In this document: piece by piece, positions 1 through 7,813 of the stretch
Position numbering within the stretch: the first letter of the stretch is position 1
Layout of the letters: every line of letters starts with the position of its first letter
Assembly: GCA_046199005.1 (NCBI GenBank)
Contig: CP176050.1
Coordinates: forward strand, 1,922,001-1,986,000
Length of the DNA: 64,000 bases
DNA from: Ascidiimonas sp046199005
GTDB lineage: Bacteria; Bacteroidota; Bacteroidia; Flavobacteriales; Flavobacteriaceae
Reading direction: 5' to 3'
Program-made: the position numbers and the translations under genes
Notes under the pieces: generated by a model
Seen by the model: only the letters and a program-made list of their open reading frames with translations
Databases searched by the model: none
What the model was told of the DNA's origin: nothing

Positions 1-2591
1 CCTCGGGTCAATACATGAACTTTAATCTAAAGATCTATAATAAAATTGTAGATGTGTTCTTCCCAGAAGTGGCGTTTGGACCTAACACGACCTTAAGGGG
101 AAGTATGGTTGCAGATGATGGAGATTTTAAACTTACTTTCAAATCTCCCCACATTCACGCTTTCGGTAAAATTCTAGATGATATAGAAATAAAGATTGAT
201 AATAAGAATCCCTTATTCAATACATATGTGGAAGTAGACAATATTGATGCAGGATTTTATCAAATGAAAGATTTTAACCTCATTAATGCCACCATCAAAG
301 ACACGCTGTTCTTTAGAACTGAGTTTTTAGGGGGCAAAGAATATACAGATGTTTATAATCTTAACTTTTACCATACCTTCAACCAACAGAAAAGATCTGT
401 AATTGGTCTCAAGAAATCAGAAGTGGGCTTTCGCGGAAATAAGTGGTTGCTTAATGAAAATGGAAATCGGGATAACAAAGTTATTTTCAACCGGTCTTTA
501 GATACCATCACGATCCGACAGATCGACATGACGCTTAATGACGAGGAGATTTTATTGAAAGGAGAATTGATCGATTCAACTTATAAAGACATAAAACTTA
601 ATTTTAAAAATGTTGCGCTGGATAAGATAAGCCCCAGAGTGGATAGTTTGCAGTTGGATGGGGTAGTTAACGGAGACTTGAACATCCTCCAGAAAAACGG
701 GAATTATTTCCCCTCGTCTCAACTGTATATAAGCCAGTTTAATGTGAATGATTACATGCTTGGAGACCTTGATATTGATATTATCGGGAACAACGATCTG
801 TCTCGCTTTACGGTAGACGCGTCTATAAAGAATAACGGACTGGCATCGCTGGAATTAAAAGGAGATGCGCTGTTTGGTACCGAAGATTCGACATTAGATC
901 TTAAAGCGACATTGAACAGTCTCAATCTGGCTCCCTTTAGTCCGTTGGGTGAAGAAGTGATTTCAGATATACGCGGCTTCGTTACGGGGACTGCTAATAT
1001 TACGGGCCCGGTAAAAAATCCATCGATCGACGGGAAGTTACTGCTTAACGAGGCAGGTTTAAAAATTCCTTATCTCAATGTAGATCTTTCCTTTAATGAA
1101 CTAGCTCAGGTAGAACTCTACGGACAGACATTTCAATTCAACAATATCGAACTTACAGATACGGCATATAACACTAAAGCGCTATTTAACGGAGGCATTA
1201 CACATACCAATTTTGAAGAATGGTTCTTAAATCTGCAACTGGATACCGCTGGAGATCGTTTTCTGGTGCTTAACACGCAATTTGATGAAGATGAATTGTA
1301 CTATGGTACCGGATTTATAAATGGTACAGGAACCATTAAAGGACCCACCGATGCGCTCTTTATTTCTGTAACTGCAGAAACGATGCGGGGAACTTCGTTT
1401 AAAATTCCTATCAGCGATGTTGCTACGATAGGCGACACCTCTTTTATCAATTTCATTGACAAAAATGAGACTGACGAAGAAGCGGAGAAGAGAAAATTAA
1501 GGGATTATACAGGGCTTGAGCTGGAGTTTGATCTGGATGTGACACCGGAAGCAGAAGTGCAAATTGTATTGGACAGAAAATCGGGGAGTATGCTAACAGG
1601 TACGGGAGCAGGAAACCTTTTGATCGAGATCAATACCAACGGAAAGTTTAATATGTGGGGTGACTTTATCACTTTTAAGGGAGATTATAAGTATAAATAC
1701 AAAGGTGTCTTTGAAAGAGATTTTTCTGTGTTGCCAGGTGGAACCATTACATGGGATGGAGACCCTTTAAATGCCAATGTAAATATTCAGGCTGTGTACA
1801 GAACGAGAGCAAACCCAGCGGTATTGCTTGACAATAGTTCGGTAACCCGAAAAATAGATACCGATGTGATCATTCATCTGGAAGGACAGTTGATACAACC
1901 ACAGATCGATTTTGAGATCGATTTTCCAAATACCAATCCTGTTACCGTGGCAGAATTGCAGTACCGTCTTGAAGATAGAAACAGAAGAGAACTTCAGGCA
2001 TTCTCTTTACTTTCCCAGGGTACTTTTGTGAATGAAGTTACGCTGACACAGCAAGCATTAGCGGGCAACATAGCCGGTTTTGCTTCCAGTTTTGTCAACG
2101 ATATTTTTGGAAGTAACGACGGTAAATTCGATTTTGGCTTTTCGTATGATGTAGGCGAAAGGAATCCGTTAGGGGTCAACAACGGCGATAGAATAGGGGT
2201 TACGGTATCAACTCAGATCAGTGATCGAATTCTCATTAATGGTGAAATAGGGGTGCCTGTAGGAGGCGTTACTCAATCGGTAGTTGCAGGTGATGTAGAA
2301 GTACAGATCCTACTCAACGAAGAAGGTACGTTAAGCGCAAAAATATTCAATAAACAAAATGAAATTCAGCAGTTCCTAAATGATCGTCAGGGCTATACTC
2401 AGGGAGTAGGTCTTTCGTATCAGGTAGATTTTGACACCTTTCAGGAGTTATGGGATAAGATCTTTAAAAAGAAAGAAGAGAAACAAGAAGTGGCACAGAA
2501 AAACGATTCTGAAGAGAAAGAAAAAGAACCGGTGGTTGGAAAAGGGATCCTCAACTTTTCTTCAAAAACACAAAACGATCCGGAAGACTAA
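1..2591 (+). CDS. tamB: TamB-type translocation/assembly module protein, 3' part
   Basis: The reading frame is open from the first base of the window, so this is the C-terminal part of a longer gene; the ATG at 15 is internal and should not be taken as the start. About 860 residues are visible, rich in alternating beta-strand patterns, ending in the TamB/DUF490 C-terminal domain (segments such as TWDGDPLNANVNIQAVYRT and the FDFGFSYDVGERNPLG end region). Known role of the family: a periplasm-spanning beta-helical protein linking inner membrane and outer membrane, acting in outer-membrane protein insertion or lipid transport. The last ~30 residues are Lys/Glu-rich. The stop codon overlaps that of the convergent symporter gene by 4 bp, leaving no space for a terminator. 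Flavobacterial TamB proteins are usually around 1,400-1,700 residues, so roughly half the gene is missing. Confidence 0.85.
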   Translation, partial: SGQYMNFNLKIYNKIVDVFFPEVAFGPNTTLRGSMVADDGDFKLTFKSPHIHAFGKILDDIEIKIDNKNPLFNTYVEVDNIDAGFYQMKDFNLINATIKDTLFFRTEFLGGKEYTDVYNLNFYHTFNQQKRSVIGLKKSEVGFRGNKWLLNENGNRDNKVIFNRSLDTITIRQIDMTLNDEEILLKGELIDSTYKDIKLNFKNVALDKISPRVDSLQLDGVVNGDLNILQKNGNYFPSSQLYISQFNVNDYMLGDLDIDIIGNNDLSRFTVDASIKNNGLASLELKGDALFGTEDSTLDLKATLNSLNLAPFSPLGEEVISDIRGFVTGTANITGPVKNPSIDGKLLLNEAGLKIPYLNVDLSFNELAQVELYGQTFQFNNIELTDTAYNTKALFNGGITHTNFEEWFLNLQLDTAGDRFLVLNTQFDEDELYYGTGFINGTGTIKGPTDALFISVTAETMRGTSFKIPISDVATIGDTSFINFIDKNETDEEAEKRKLRDYTGLELEFDLDVTPEAEVQIVLDRKSGSMLTGTGAGNLLIEINTNGKFNMWGDFITFKGDYKYKYKGVFERDFSVLPGGTITWDGDPLNANVNIQAVYRTRANPAVLLDNSSVTRKIDTDVIIHLEGQLIQPQIDFEIDFPNTNPVTVAELQYRLEDRNRRELQAFSLLSQGTFVNEVTLTQQALAGNIAGFASSFVNDIFGSNDGKFDFGFSYDVGERNPLGVNNGDRIGVTVSTQISDRILINGEIGVPVGGVTQSVVAGDVEVQILLNEEGTLSAKIFNKQNEIQQFLNDRQGYTQGVGLSYQVDFDTFQELWDKIFKKKEEKQEVAQKNDSEEKEKEPVVGKGILNFSSKTQNDPED

Positions 2592-4315
2592 TTGATCTTT
2601 TTCCAGAGTTTTCCGATAACCACGATCGAGGTGATTGCTATCAGCAGCATAATACCAAAGTTTACATAATTCTTGTAGATCATATAACCTGTTCCTAAAA
2701 GCACTGCGTAAACGCCCGCGACTCCCGCAAGAAAACACACTATTTTGTACCGAAACCCTTCAAATTTAGAAGCCTTCCCGAATATGAGTTGATTAAAGTT
2801 TTCAAGGGTTTCTTTATCGGTTTCTGGTGTGAGTAAGGTAACGGTCACCCATCCTACAGTGGTCACAACAACTCCTATAATTAATTTCATATATCCTGCG
2901 ATCTCAAAAAACGGTTCTGCTAACTTTCCATCGATAAAAAAGACCAGGGCGATCAAAAAAGAAATGACCATAGCGGCAATCTCGCTGTAGGGATTTATGC
3001 GCTTCCAAAACCATCTCAGAATAAAAAGCAGCCCGGTACCCGCACCAATTTGAAGCATCAGGTCAAATGCCTCTTTGGCTTCTTCCAGTATCAAAGAAAG
3101 AAATGCGGCACAGATCATCATGATTAGAGTAGAGATCCTTCCGGTAATTACCAACTCTCTTTCTTTGGCTTCCGGTCTTATAAATCTTTTGTAAAGGTCA
3201 TTAACCACGTAAGAACTGCCCCAGTTTAAATGTGTAGAAATGGTGCTCATGAATGCAGCAACCAATGAAGTTACCACCAGACCAAGCAAACCTGCCGGCA
3301 ACAGCGTAAGCATGGCAGGATACGAAAGATCGTTCTTTACAAAATTGCTGCTCAATCCTGGAAATGCCGCTTGCAGCGCTTCTAAATTCGGATAAATAAT
3401 CAATGAAGCCAGTCCTATTATGATCCAGGGCCAGGGTCTAATTGCATAATGAGCTATGTTAAAGAATAATACCGCCCAGGTAGCATGTTTTTCGTTTTTG
3501 GCGGCCAGCATACGTTGCGCAATATATCCACCGCCACCTGGTTCTGATCCCGGGTACCAAACGCTCCACCACTGCACTGCTAGTGGAACAAGCAGGATGG
3601 GAATTACAATTTCCGGATTCGAAAAATCAGGGAACATACTGATTTTACTAGCGACCTCCGGAGTACTGATCAGGGTTTTCAGTCCACCGATTTCAGGAAG
3701 GTTTACGATGTAGACAGTAGCCCATATACTCCCGACCATAGCAATAATGAATTGTACGAAGTCGGTTAACAGCACACCCTTTAACCCTCCTAACATCGAA
3801 TAGAATACAGTAACCAAAGATGCGAGTAATAGTGTTTGTCCCGCAGAGTATCCAAACATGACGTGCCCAATTTTTATAGCTGCAAGGCACACGTTTGCCA
3901 TGATAACAATATTGAAGAACACGCCAAGATAAACCGCTCTGAAACCTCTTAGAAAAGCAGCCGATTTACCTTTGTATCGAAGTTCATAGAATTCAAGGTC
4001 TGTATTGATACCGCTCCTCCGCCAAAGTTTGGCATAAAAAAAAACGGTGAGCATCCCTGTCAGAAGAAAACTCCACCATACCCAGTTCCCATAAACACCA
4101 TCCTGCCTCACGATACCTGCTACCAGGTTGGGGGTATCTGCAGCAAAGGTAGTAGCAACCATGGAAACTCCCAGTAGCCACCAGGGCATATTTCTTCCTG
4201 ACAAGAAAAATGATTTAGCGTCTTTCCCAGAGGTTCTGGAAGCGATAATTCCGATAATCAATGAAATGGCAAAAAAGCCAAGGATTAATCCGTAATCCAA
4301 TAAAGAAAGCTGCAT
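2588..4315 (-). CDS. Sodium:solute symporter (SSS family)
   Basis: This is a 575-residue polytopic membrane protein with about 14 hydrophobic segments, the normal size for the SSS (SglT/PutP-like) family. The N-terminus (LLDYGLILGFFAISLIIGI, then KSFFLSGRNMPWWLLGVSM) and the segment GGLKGVLLTDFVQF match the family signature region. It should import an organic solute (sugar, amino acid or similar) with Na+; the substrate cannot be read from the sequence. The many Trp residues around position 260 (QWWSVWYPGSEPGGGG) fit the sugar-transporting branch, which is an inference. It is transcribed divergently from pfkA and converges with tamB. The start is an ATG with no credible alternative. Confidence 0.88.
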   Translation of the reverse strand: MQLSLLDYGLILGFFAISLIIGIIASRTSGKDAKSFFLSGRNMPWWLLGVSMVATTFAADTPNLVAGIVRQDGVYGNWVWWSFLLTGMLTVFFYAKLWRRSGINTDLEFYELRYKGKSAAFLRGFRAVYLGVFFNIVIMANVCLAAIKIGHVMFGYSAGQTLLLASLVTVFYSMLGGLKGVLLTDFVQFIIAMVGSIWATVYIVNLPEIGGLKTLISTPEVASKISMFPDFSNPEIVIPILLVPLAVQWWSVWYPGSEPGGGGYIAQRMLAAKNEKHATWAVLFFNIAHYAIRPWPWIIIGLASLIIYPNLEALQAAFPGLSSNFVKNDLSYPAMLTLLPAGLLGLVVTSLVAAFMSTISTHLNWGSSYVVNDLYKRFIRPEAKERELVITGRISTLIMMICAAFLSLILEEAKEAFDLMLQIGAGTGLLFILRWFWKRINPYSEIAAMVISFLIALVFFIDGKLAEPFFEIAGYMKLIIGVVVTTVGWVTVTLLTPETDKETLENFNQLIFGKASKFEGFRYKIVCFLAGVAGVYAVLLGTGYMIYKNYVNFGIMLLIAITSIVVIGKLWKKIN

Positions 4316-4394
4316 AAATCAAAATTTATTAACGAAAACGTTTGAAATTTTTGAACTTCGTAAAATTAGAGATTACAATAATAGAAAATTAAAA

Positions 4395-4402
4395 TAAGTT
4401 TG
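4395..4402 (+). promoter_or_regulatory. Candidate -7 box of the pfkA promoter
   Basis: TAAGTTTG matches the Bacteroidota -7 consensus TAnnTTTG exactly and lies 28 bp before the pfkA ATG in the 115-bp divergent gap. No clear -33 TTG sits 19-22 bp upstream, so only half of the promoter is supported. Confidence 0.4.
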
Positions 4403-4430
4403 GTAGTTTTACTTCTTAAATCAATTTTAT

Positions 4431-5417
4431 ATGTCAAAAGGCATAAAGAAAATAGGAGTTTTGACATCTGGTGGTGATTCTCCCGGAATGAATGCTGCGA
4501 TTAGGTCTGTCGTAAGGACCTGTGCGTATTATGAAATTGAGTGCGCTGCCATCTATCGCGGATATCAGGGGATGATTGAGGGTGATTTTGTAGCGATGAA
4601 TGCCCGAAGCGTAAACAATATCATAAATAAGGGAGGTACTATTCTCAAGTCTGCCCGCTGCGAAGATTTTCGATCTAAAGAAGGTAGAGTACGTGCATAT
4701 GAAAGCCTCAAAAATGCTAATATTGATGCTTTCGTGGTCATCGGTGGTGATGGCAGTTTTACAGGAGCCATGATCTTTAGTAATGAATTTGATTTTCCGG
4801 TAATGGGAATTCCCGGAACCATTGATAATGATATTTACGGAACCAACTTCACGCTTGGCTATGATACAGCTTTAAATACAGTGGTAGAAGCCATTGATAA
4901 AATTCGTGATACTGCAAGTTCTCATAACCGATTGTTCTTTGTTGAGGTAATGGGTCGAGACGTTGGTCATATCGCTCTTAATACCGGCGTTGGGGCAGGG
5001 GCAGAGGAGATATTGATCCCCGAAGAAGACCTTGGACTCGACCGCCTGCTGGAATCGCTCAATCGAAGTAAAAAAACCGGAAAATCTTCAAGTTTGGTGG
5101 TGGTAGCAGAAGGCGATAAGATTGGAAAAAATGTATTTGAACTAAAAGAATATGTAGAAGAAAATCTACCTATTTACGATGTTCGTGTTTCTGTACTTGG
5201 GCATATGCAACGTGGTGGACCTCCATCCTGTTTTGACCGGGTTTTAGCAAGCCGAATGGGAGTGAAAGCCGTAGAGAGCCTTTTAGAGGGAAAAAGTAAA
5301 TATATGGTAGGTGTTATTGATAATAAAATGGCATTGACACCTCTCGATAAAGCAATCAAAGGACACTCCAAGATAGACCTGGAACTGCTTAGGGTTTCAG
5401 ATATCATGACGATTTAA
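4431..5417 (+). CDS. pfkA: ATP-dependent 6-phosphofructokinase
   Basis: PfkA phosphorylates fructose-6-phosphate to fructose-1,6-bisphosphate, the committed step of glycolysis, in the cytoplasm. The 328-residue protein has every family landmark: N-terminal GGDSPGMNAAIR, the ATP site VIGGDGSFTGA, the catalytic loop GIPGTIDNDI, the substrate helix VEVMGRDVGHIAL and the C-terminal LGHMQRGGPPSCFDR. The Gly in GGDGS (instead of the Asp seen in PPi enzymes) points to ATP as phosphoryl donor. Length is typical of the short bacterial form. It is followed 32 bp later by gap, so the two glycolytic genes are probably cotranscribed and end at the hairpin after gap. Confidence 0.96.
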   Translation: MSKGIKKIGVLTSGGDSPGMNAAIRSVVRTCAYYEIECAAIYRGYQGMIEGDFVAMNARSVNNIINKGGTILKSARCEDFRSKEGRVRAYESLKNANIDAFVVIGGDGSFTGAMIFSNEFDFPVMGIPGTIDNDIYGTNFTLGYDTALNTVVEAIDKIRDTASSHNRLFFVEVMGRDVGHIALNTGVGAGAEEILIPEEDLGLDRLLESLNRSKKTGKSSSLVVVAEGDKIGKNVFELKEYVEENLPIYDVRVSVLGHMQRGGPPSCFDRVLASRMGVKAVESLLEGKSKYMVGVIDNKMALTPLDKAIKGHSKIDLELLRVSDIMTI

Positions 5418-5449
5418 ACTTAAAAAAATTAAAACTAAATAAATTAAAA

Positions 5450-6451
5450 ATGTCAACATTAAAAATTGGTATTAACGGTTTCGGAAGAATTGGAAGATTG
5501 GTGTTTAGAGCGACCGTAAAAAGAAAAAATGTAGAAATAGTAGGAATTAATGATTTGCTTGATGTAGAACATTTGGCGTACTTATTAGAGTACGATTCTG
5601 TTCACGGAAAATTTGATGGCCATATTGAGGTTAAAGATGGTCACCTGGTTGTGGATGGTAAAACGATCAGAATTACATCGGAAAGAGATCCTAAAAATCT
5701 TAAATGGGATGAAGTAGGTGCTGATATTGTTGCAGAGTGTACCGGTATTTTTACGACTCTAGAAACTGCTCAGTATCATATTGATGCCGGAGCCAAGAAA
5801 GTTGTGATCTCAGCACCTTCTAAAGATGCACCTATGTTTGTGATGGGTGTAAATCATAAGGATGTTAAGGCATCAGACCGTATCGTATCCAACGCGTCCT
5901 GTACAACAAACTGTCTTGCTCCTTTAGCAAAAGTACTAAACGATACTTTTGGTATTGAAGAGGGATTGATGACTACAGTACACGCAACTACAGCAACACA
6001 GCTAACCGTAGACGGACCTTCTAAAAAAGATTATCGTGGAGGAAGAAGTGCAATGCTCAATATTATACCTGCCTCTACAGGTGCCGCAAAGGCGGTTACT
6101 AAGGTAATACCTGCTTTGGAAGGTAAATTAACAGGTATGGCTTTTAGAGTTCCTACCGCAGACGTTTCAGTGGTAGATCTTACAGTAAGATTAGAAAAGG
6201 AAACCTCTTATGAAGAGATTAAGAAGGTAATGAAAGAAGCTTCTGAAGGCGACTTAAAAGGTATTTTAGGCTACACAGACGAACCAGTGGTGTCTCAAGA
6301 TTTTATTGGAGATGCGAGAACAAGTATTTTTGACGCTGGTGCAGGCATAGAATTAAATTCTAAGTTCTTCAAAGTAGTGTCTTGGTACGATAACGAAGCT
6401 GGATACTCCAACAAGTTGGTGGATCTTGCCGAGTACGTTCATTCGCTGTAA
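5450..6451 (+). CDS. gap: Type I glyceraldehyde-3-phosphate dehydrogenase
   Basis: This 333-residue protein oxidises glyceraldehyde-3-phosphate with NAD and phosphate to 1,3-bisphosphoglycerate. The N-terminal Rossmann motif INGFGRIGRLVFR, the active-site SNASCTTNCLAPL with the catalytic cysteine near residue 150, the HATTATQ segment and the C-terminal WYDNEAGYSNKLVDL are all present. The Asp in GINDLLD after the first beta-alpha-beta unit is consistent with NAD preference. It sits directly downstream of pfkA and is closed by a strong hairpin, supporting a two-gene glycolytic operon. Codon use looks like that of a highly expressed gene, with few rare-looking codons, although this was judged by eye. 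Confidence 0.97.
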   Translation: MSTLKIGINGFGRIGRLVFRATVKRKNVEIVGINDLLDVEHLAYLLEYDSVHGKFDGHIEVKDGHLVVDGKTIRITSERDPKNLKWDEVGADIVAECTGIFTTLETAQYHIDAGAKKVVISAPSKDAPMFVMGVNHKDVKASDRIVSNASCTTNCLAPLAKVLNDTFGIEEGLMTTVHATTATQLTVDGPSKKDYRGGRSAMLNIIPASTGAAKAVTKVIPALEGKLTGMAFRVPTADVSVVDLTVRLEKETSYEEIKKVMKEASEGDLKGILGYTDEPVVSQDFIGDARTSIFDAGAGIELNSKFFKVVSWYDNEAGYSNKLVDLAEYVHSL

Positions 6452-6462
6452 TCCTTCAAAAT

Positions 6463-6487
6463 ATTCCCGTTGAAAACGGGAATTTCT
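6463..6487 (+). terminator. Rho-independent-like terminator after gap
   Basis: A perfect 9-bp stem (ATTCCCGTT paired with AACGGGAAT, 6463-6471 and 6475-6483) with a GAA loop is followed by a short T-rich run. It lies 12 bp after the gap stop codon and 20 bp before the next ATG. Confidence 0.75.
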
Positions 6488-6506
6488 ATTAATTTAAGTA
6501 TCGTAT

Positions 6507-7364
6507 ATGATTTTAATTGTAGATAGTGGCGCCACTAAATCAGACTGGATTGCTCTGGATGATTTTGGTAATCAGTTGTTTATGACGCAAACTTTAGGAT
6601 TAAGTCCGGAAGTACTCACAAGAGAAATAATTATAGAAAGACTTGCCAATAATTTTGAACTGTCAAAGCATAGTAAAGAGGTGAGTCAATTGTTTTTTTA
6701 TGGAGCTGGCTGCGGCACTCTGAGAATGCAGAATTATCTTAAAGATATTTTTACAGGATATTTCGTAAATGCGAAAATCTCTGTGAAAGAAGATACATAT
6801 GCTGCGGTCTATGCCACCGTAGAACCTAGAGAACACGCAATCGTGTGTATTTTAGGTACAGGTTCTAATTGTAGTTATTTTGATGGAAGAGAACTTTTTC
6901 AGAAAGTTAGTTCTCTTGGTTATATCTTAATGGATGATTGTAGTGGTAACTACTTTGGGAGACAATTGCTAAGAGATTATTATTACCATAAGATCCCACC
7001 TAAATTATCGGCAAAATTTGAACAGGAATATGATTTGGATGCAGATGTGATTAAAAATCATCTTTATAAACAACCAAATCCAAATACATACCTGGCTACT
7101 TTTGCCAAGTTCGTGATCCAGAATAAAAACGAACAATACTGCCAGAATTTAATTCGAAAGGGAATGCAATTATTTATCGATAATAGTATTCTTCAGTTCG
7201 AACAGGCAACCGAAGGGGTGTCAGTGCATTTTGTTGGTAGTATAGCCTACTATCTTCAGGATGAATTGAATACAATTATGGAAGAAAACAACATCAAAGT
7301 TGGCAATATCTTAAGACGTCCTATTGATGGATTGGTGAAATACCACAAATCAATATTCGTTTAA
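6507..7364 (+). CDS. BadF/BadG-family ATPase, probable N-acetylglucosamine kinase
   Basis: This 285-residue protein has the sugar-kinase/actin fold. Phosphate-1 motif DSGATKSDW is at the extreme N-terminus, the second phosphate loop reads CILGTGSNCSYF near residue 115, and LMDDCSGNYFGRQLLRDYY follows. Flavobacterial homologues of this length are generally labelled N-acetylglucosamine kinase, acting in amino-sugar salvage or wall recycling; the substrate here is inferred from family only. It is separated from gap by a terminator and converges on ridA, with which it shares a bidirectional hairpin. Confidence 0.8.
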   Translation: MILIVDSGATKSDWIALDDFGNQLFMTQTLGLSPEVLTREIIIERLANNFELSKHSKEVSQLFFYGAGCGTLRMQNYLKDIFTGYFVNAKISVKEDTYAAVYATVEPREHAIVCILGTGSNCSYFDGRELFQKVSSLGYILMDDCSGNYFGRQLLRDYYYHKIPPKLSAKFEQEYDLDADVIKNHLYKQPNPNTYLATFAKFVIQNKNEQYCQNLIRKGMQLFIDNSILQFEQATEGVSVHFVGSIAYYLQDELNTIMEENNIKVGNILRRPIDGLVKYHKSIFV

Positions 7365-7388
7365 GAAAAATTGTAATGTGAATAACAT

Positions 7389-7420
7389 TAGCAAAGCTAC
7401 CTGAATGGTAGCTTTGCTAT
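7389..7420. terminator. Bidirectional terminator between the BadF kinase and ridA
   Basis: A 13-bp perfect stem (about 7389-7401 with 7407-7419, loop TGAAT) is flanked by T-rich sequence on one side and A-rich sequence on the other, so it can end both convergent transcripts. It overlaps the ridA stop codon at 7417-7419. Confidence 0.75.
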
Positions 7421-7797
7421 TTTATAGCGATCATCGAAATCTCTACATTTACATACTTTGGCAGATTTGCTACTTCTACTGTTTCTCTTGCAGGAGCCGT
7501 ATCATCGTTAAAATAATTACCATAGATAGCATTTACCTTCGCAAAATTTTTCATGTCGCTCAGGAAAATAGATGTTTTTACAACATTCTCGAAGTTCATC
7601 CCTGCTTCGGCAAGAACGGCTTTTAAATTTTTCATTACTTGTTCAGTTTCTTCTTCAATGGTGCCATCTATCAACTCATTCGTGGCAGGATCAATAGGGA
7701 TCTGTCCTGAAAGATATAAGGTTTCGCCATGTAATACTGCCTGATTGTAAGGCCCTAGTGGAGCCGGTGCCTTTGCTGTTTTAATTATTTTTTTCAT
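7417..7797 (-). CDS. ridA: RidA family reactive imine/enamine deaminase
   Basis: RidA hydrolyses 2-aminoacrylate and related enamines released by PLP enzymes, protecting the cell. The 126-residue length is typical. Conserved features are the PLGPYNQAV loop, LYLSGQIPIDP, and the substrate-binding arginine R104 in PARETVEVANLPK, followed by the end VEISMIAIK. It lies 16 bp downstream of lptD in the same direction, so it can be read from the lptD promoter as well as its own. Confidence 0.93.
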   Translation of the reverse strand: MKKIIKTAKAPAPLGPYNQAVLHGETLYLSGQIPIDPATNELIDGTIEEETEQVMKNLKAVLAEAGMNFENVVKTSIFLSDMKNFAKVNAIYGNYFNDDTAPARETVEVANLPKYVNVEISMIAIK

Positions 7798-7813
7798 TAT
7801 CGGAGTTTTAAAT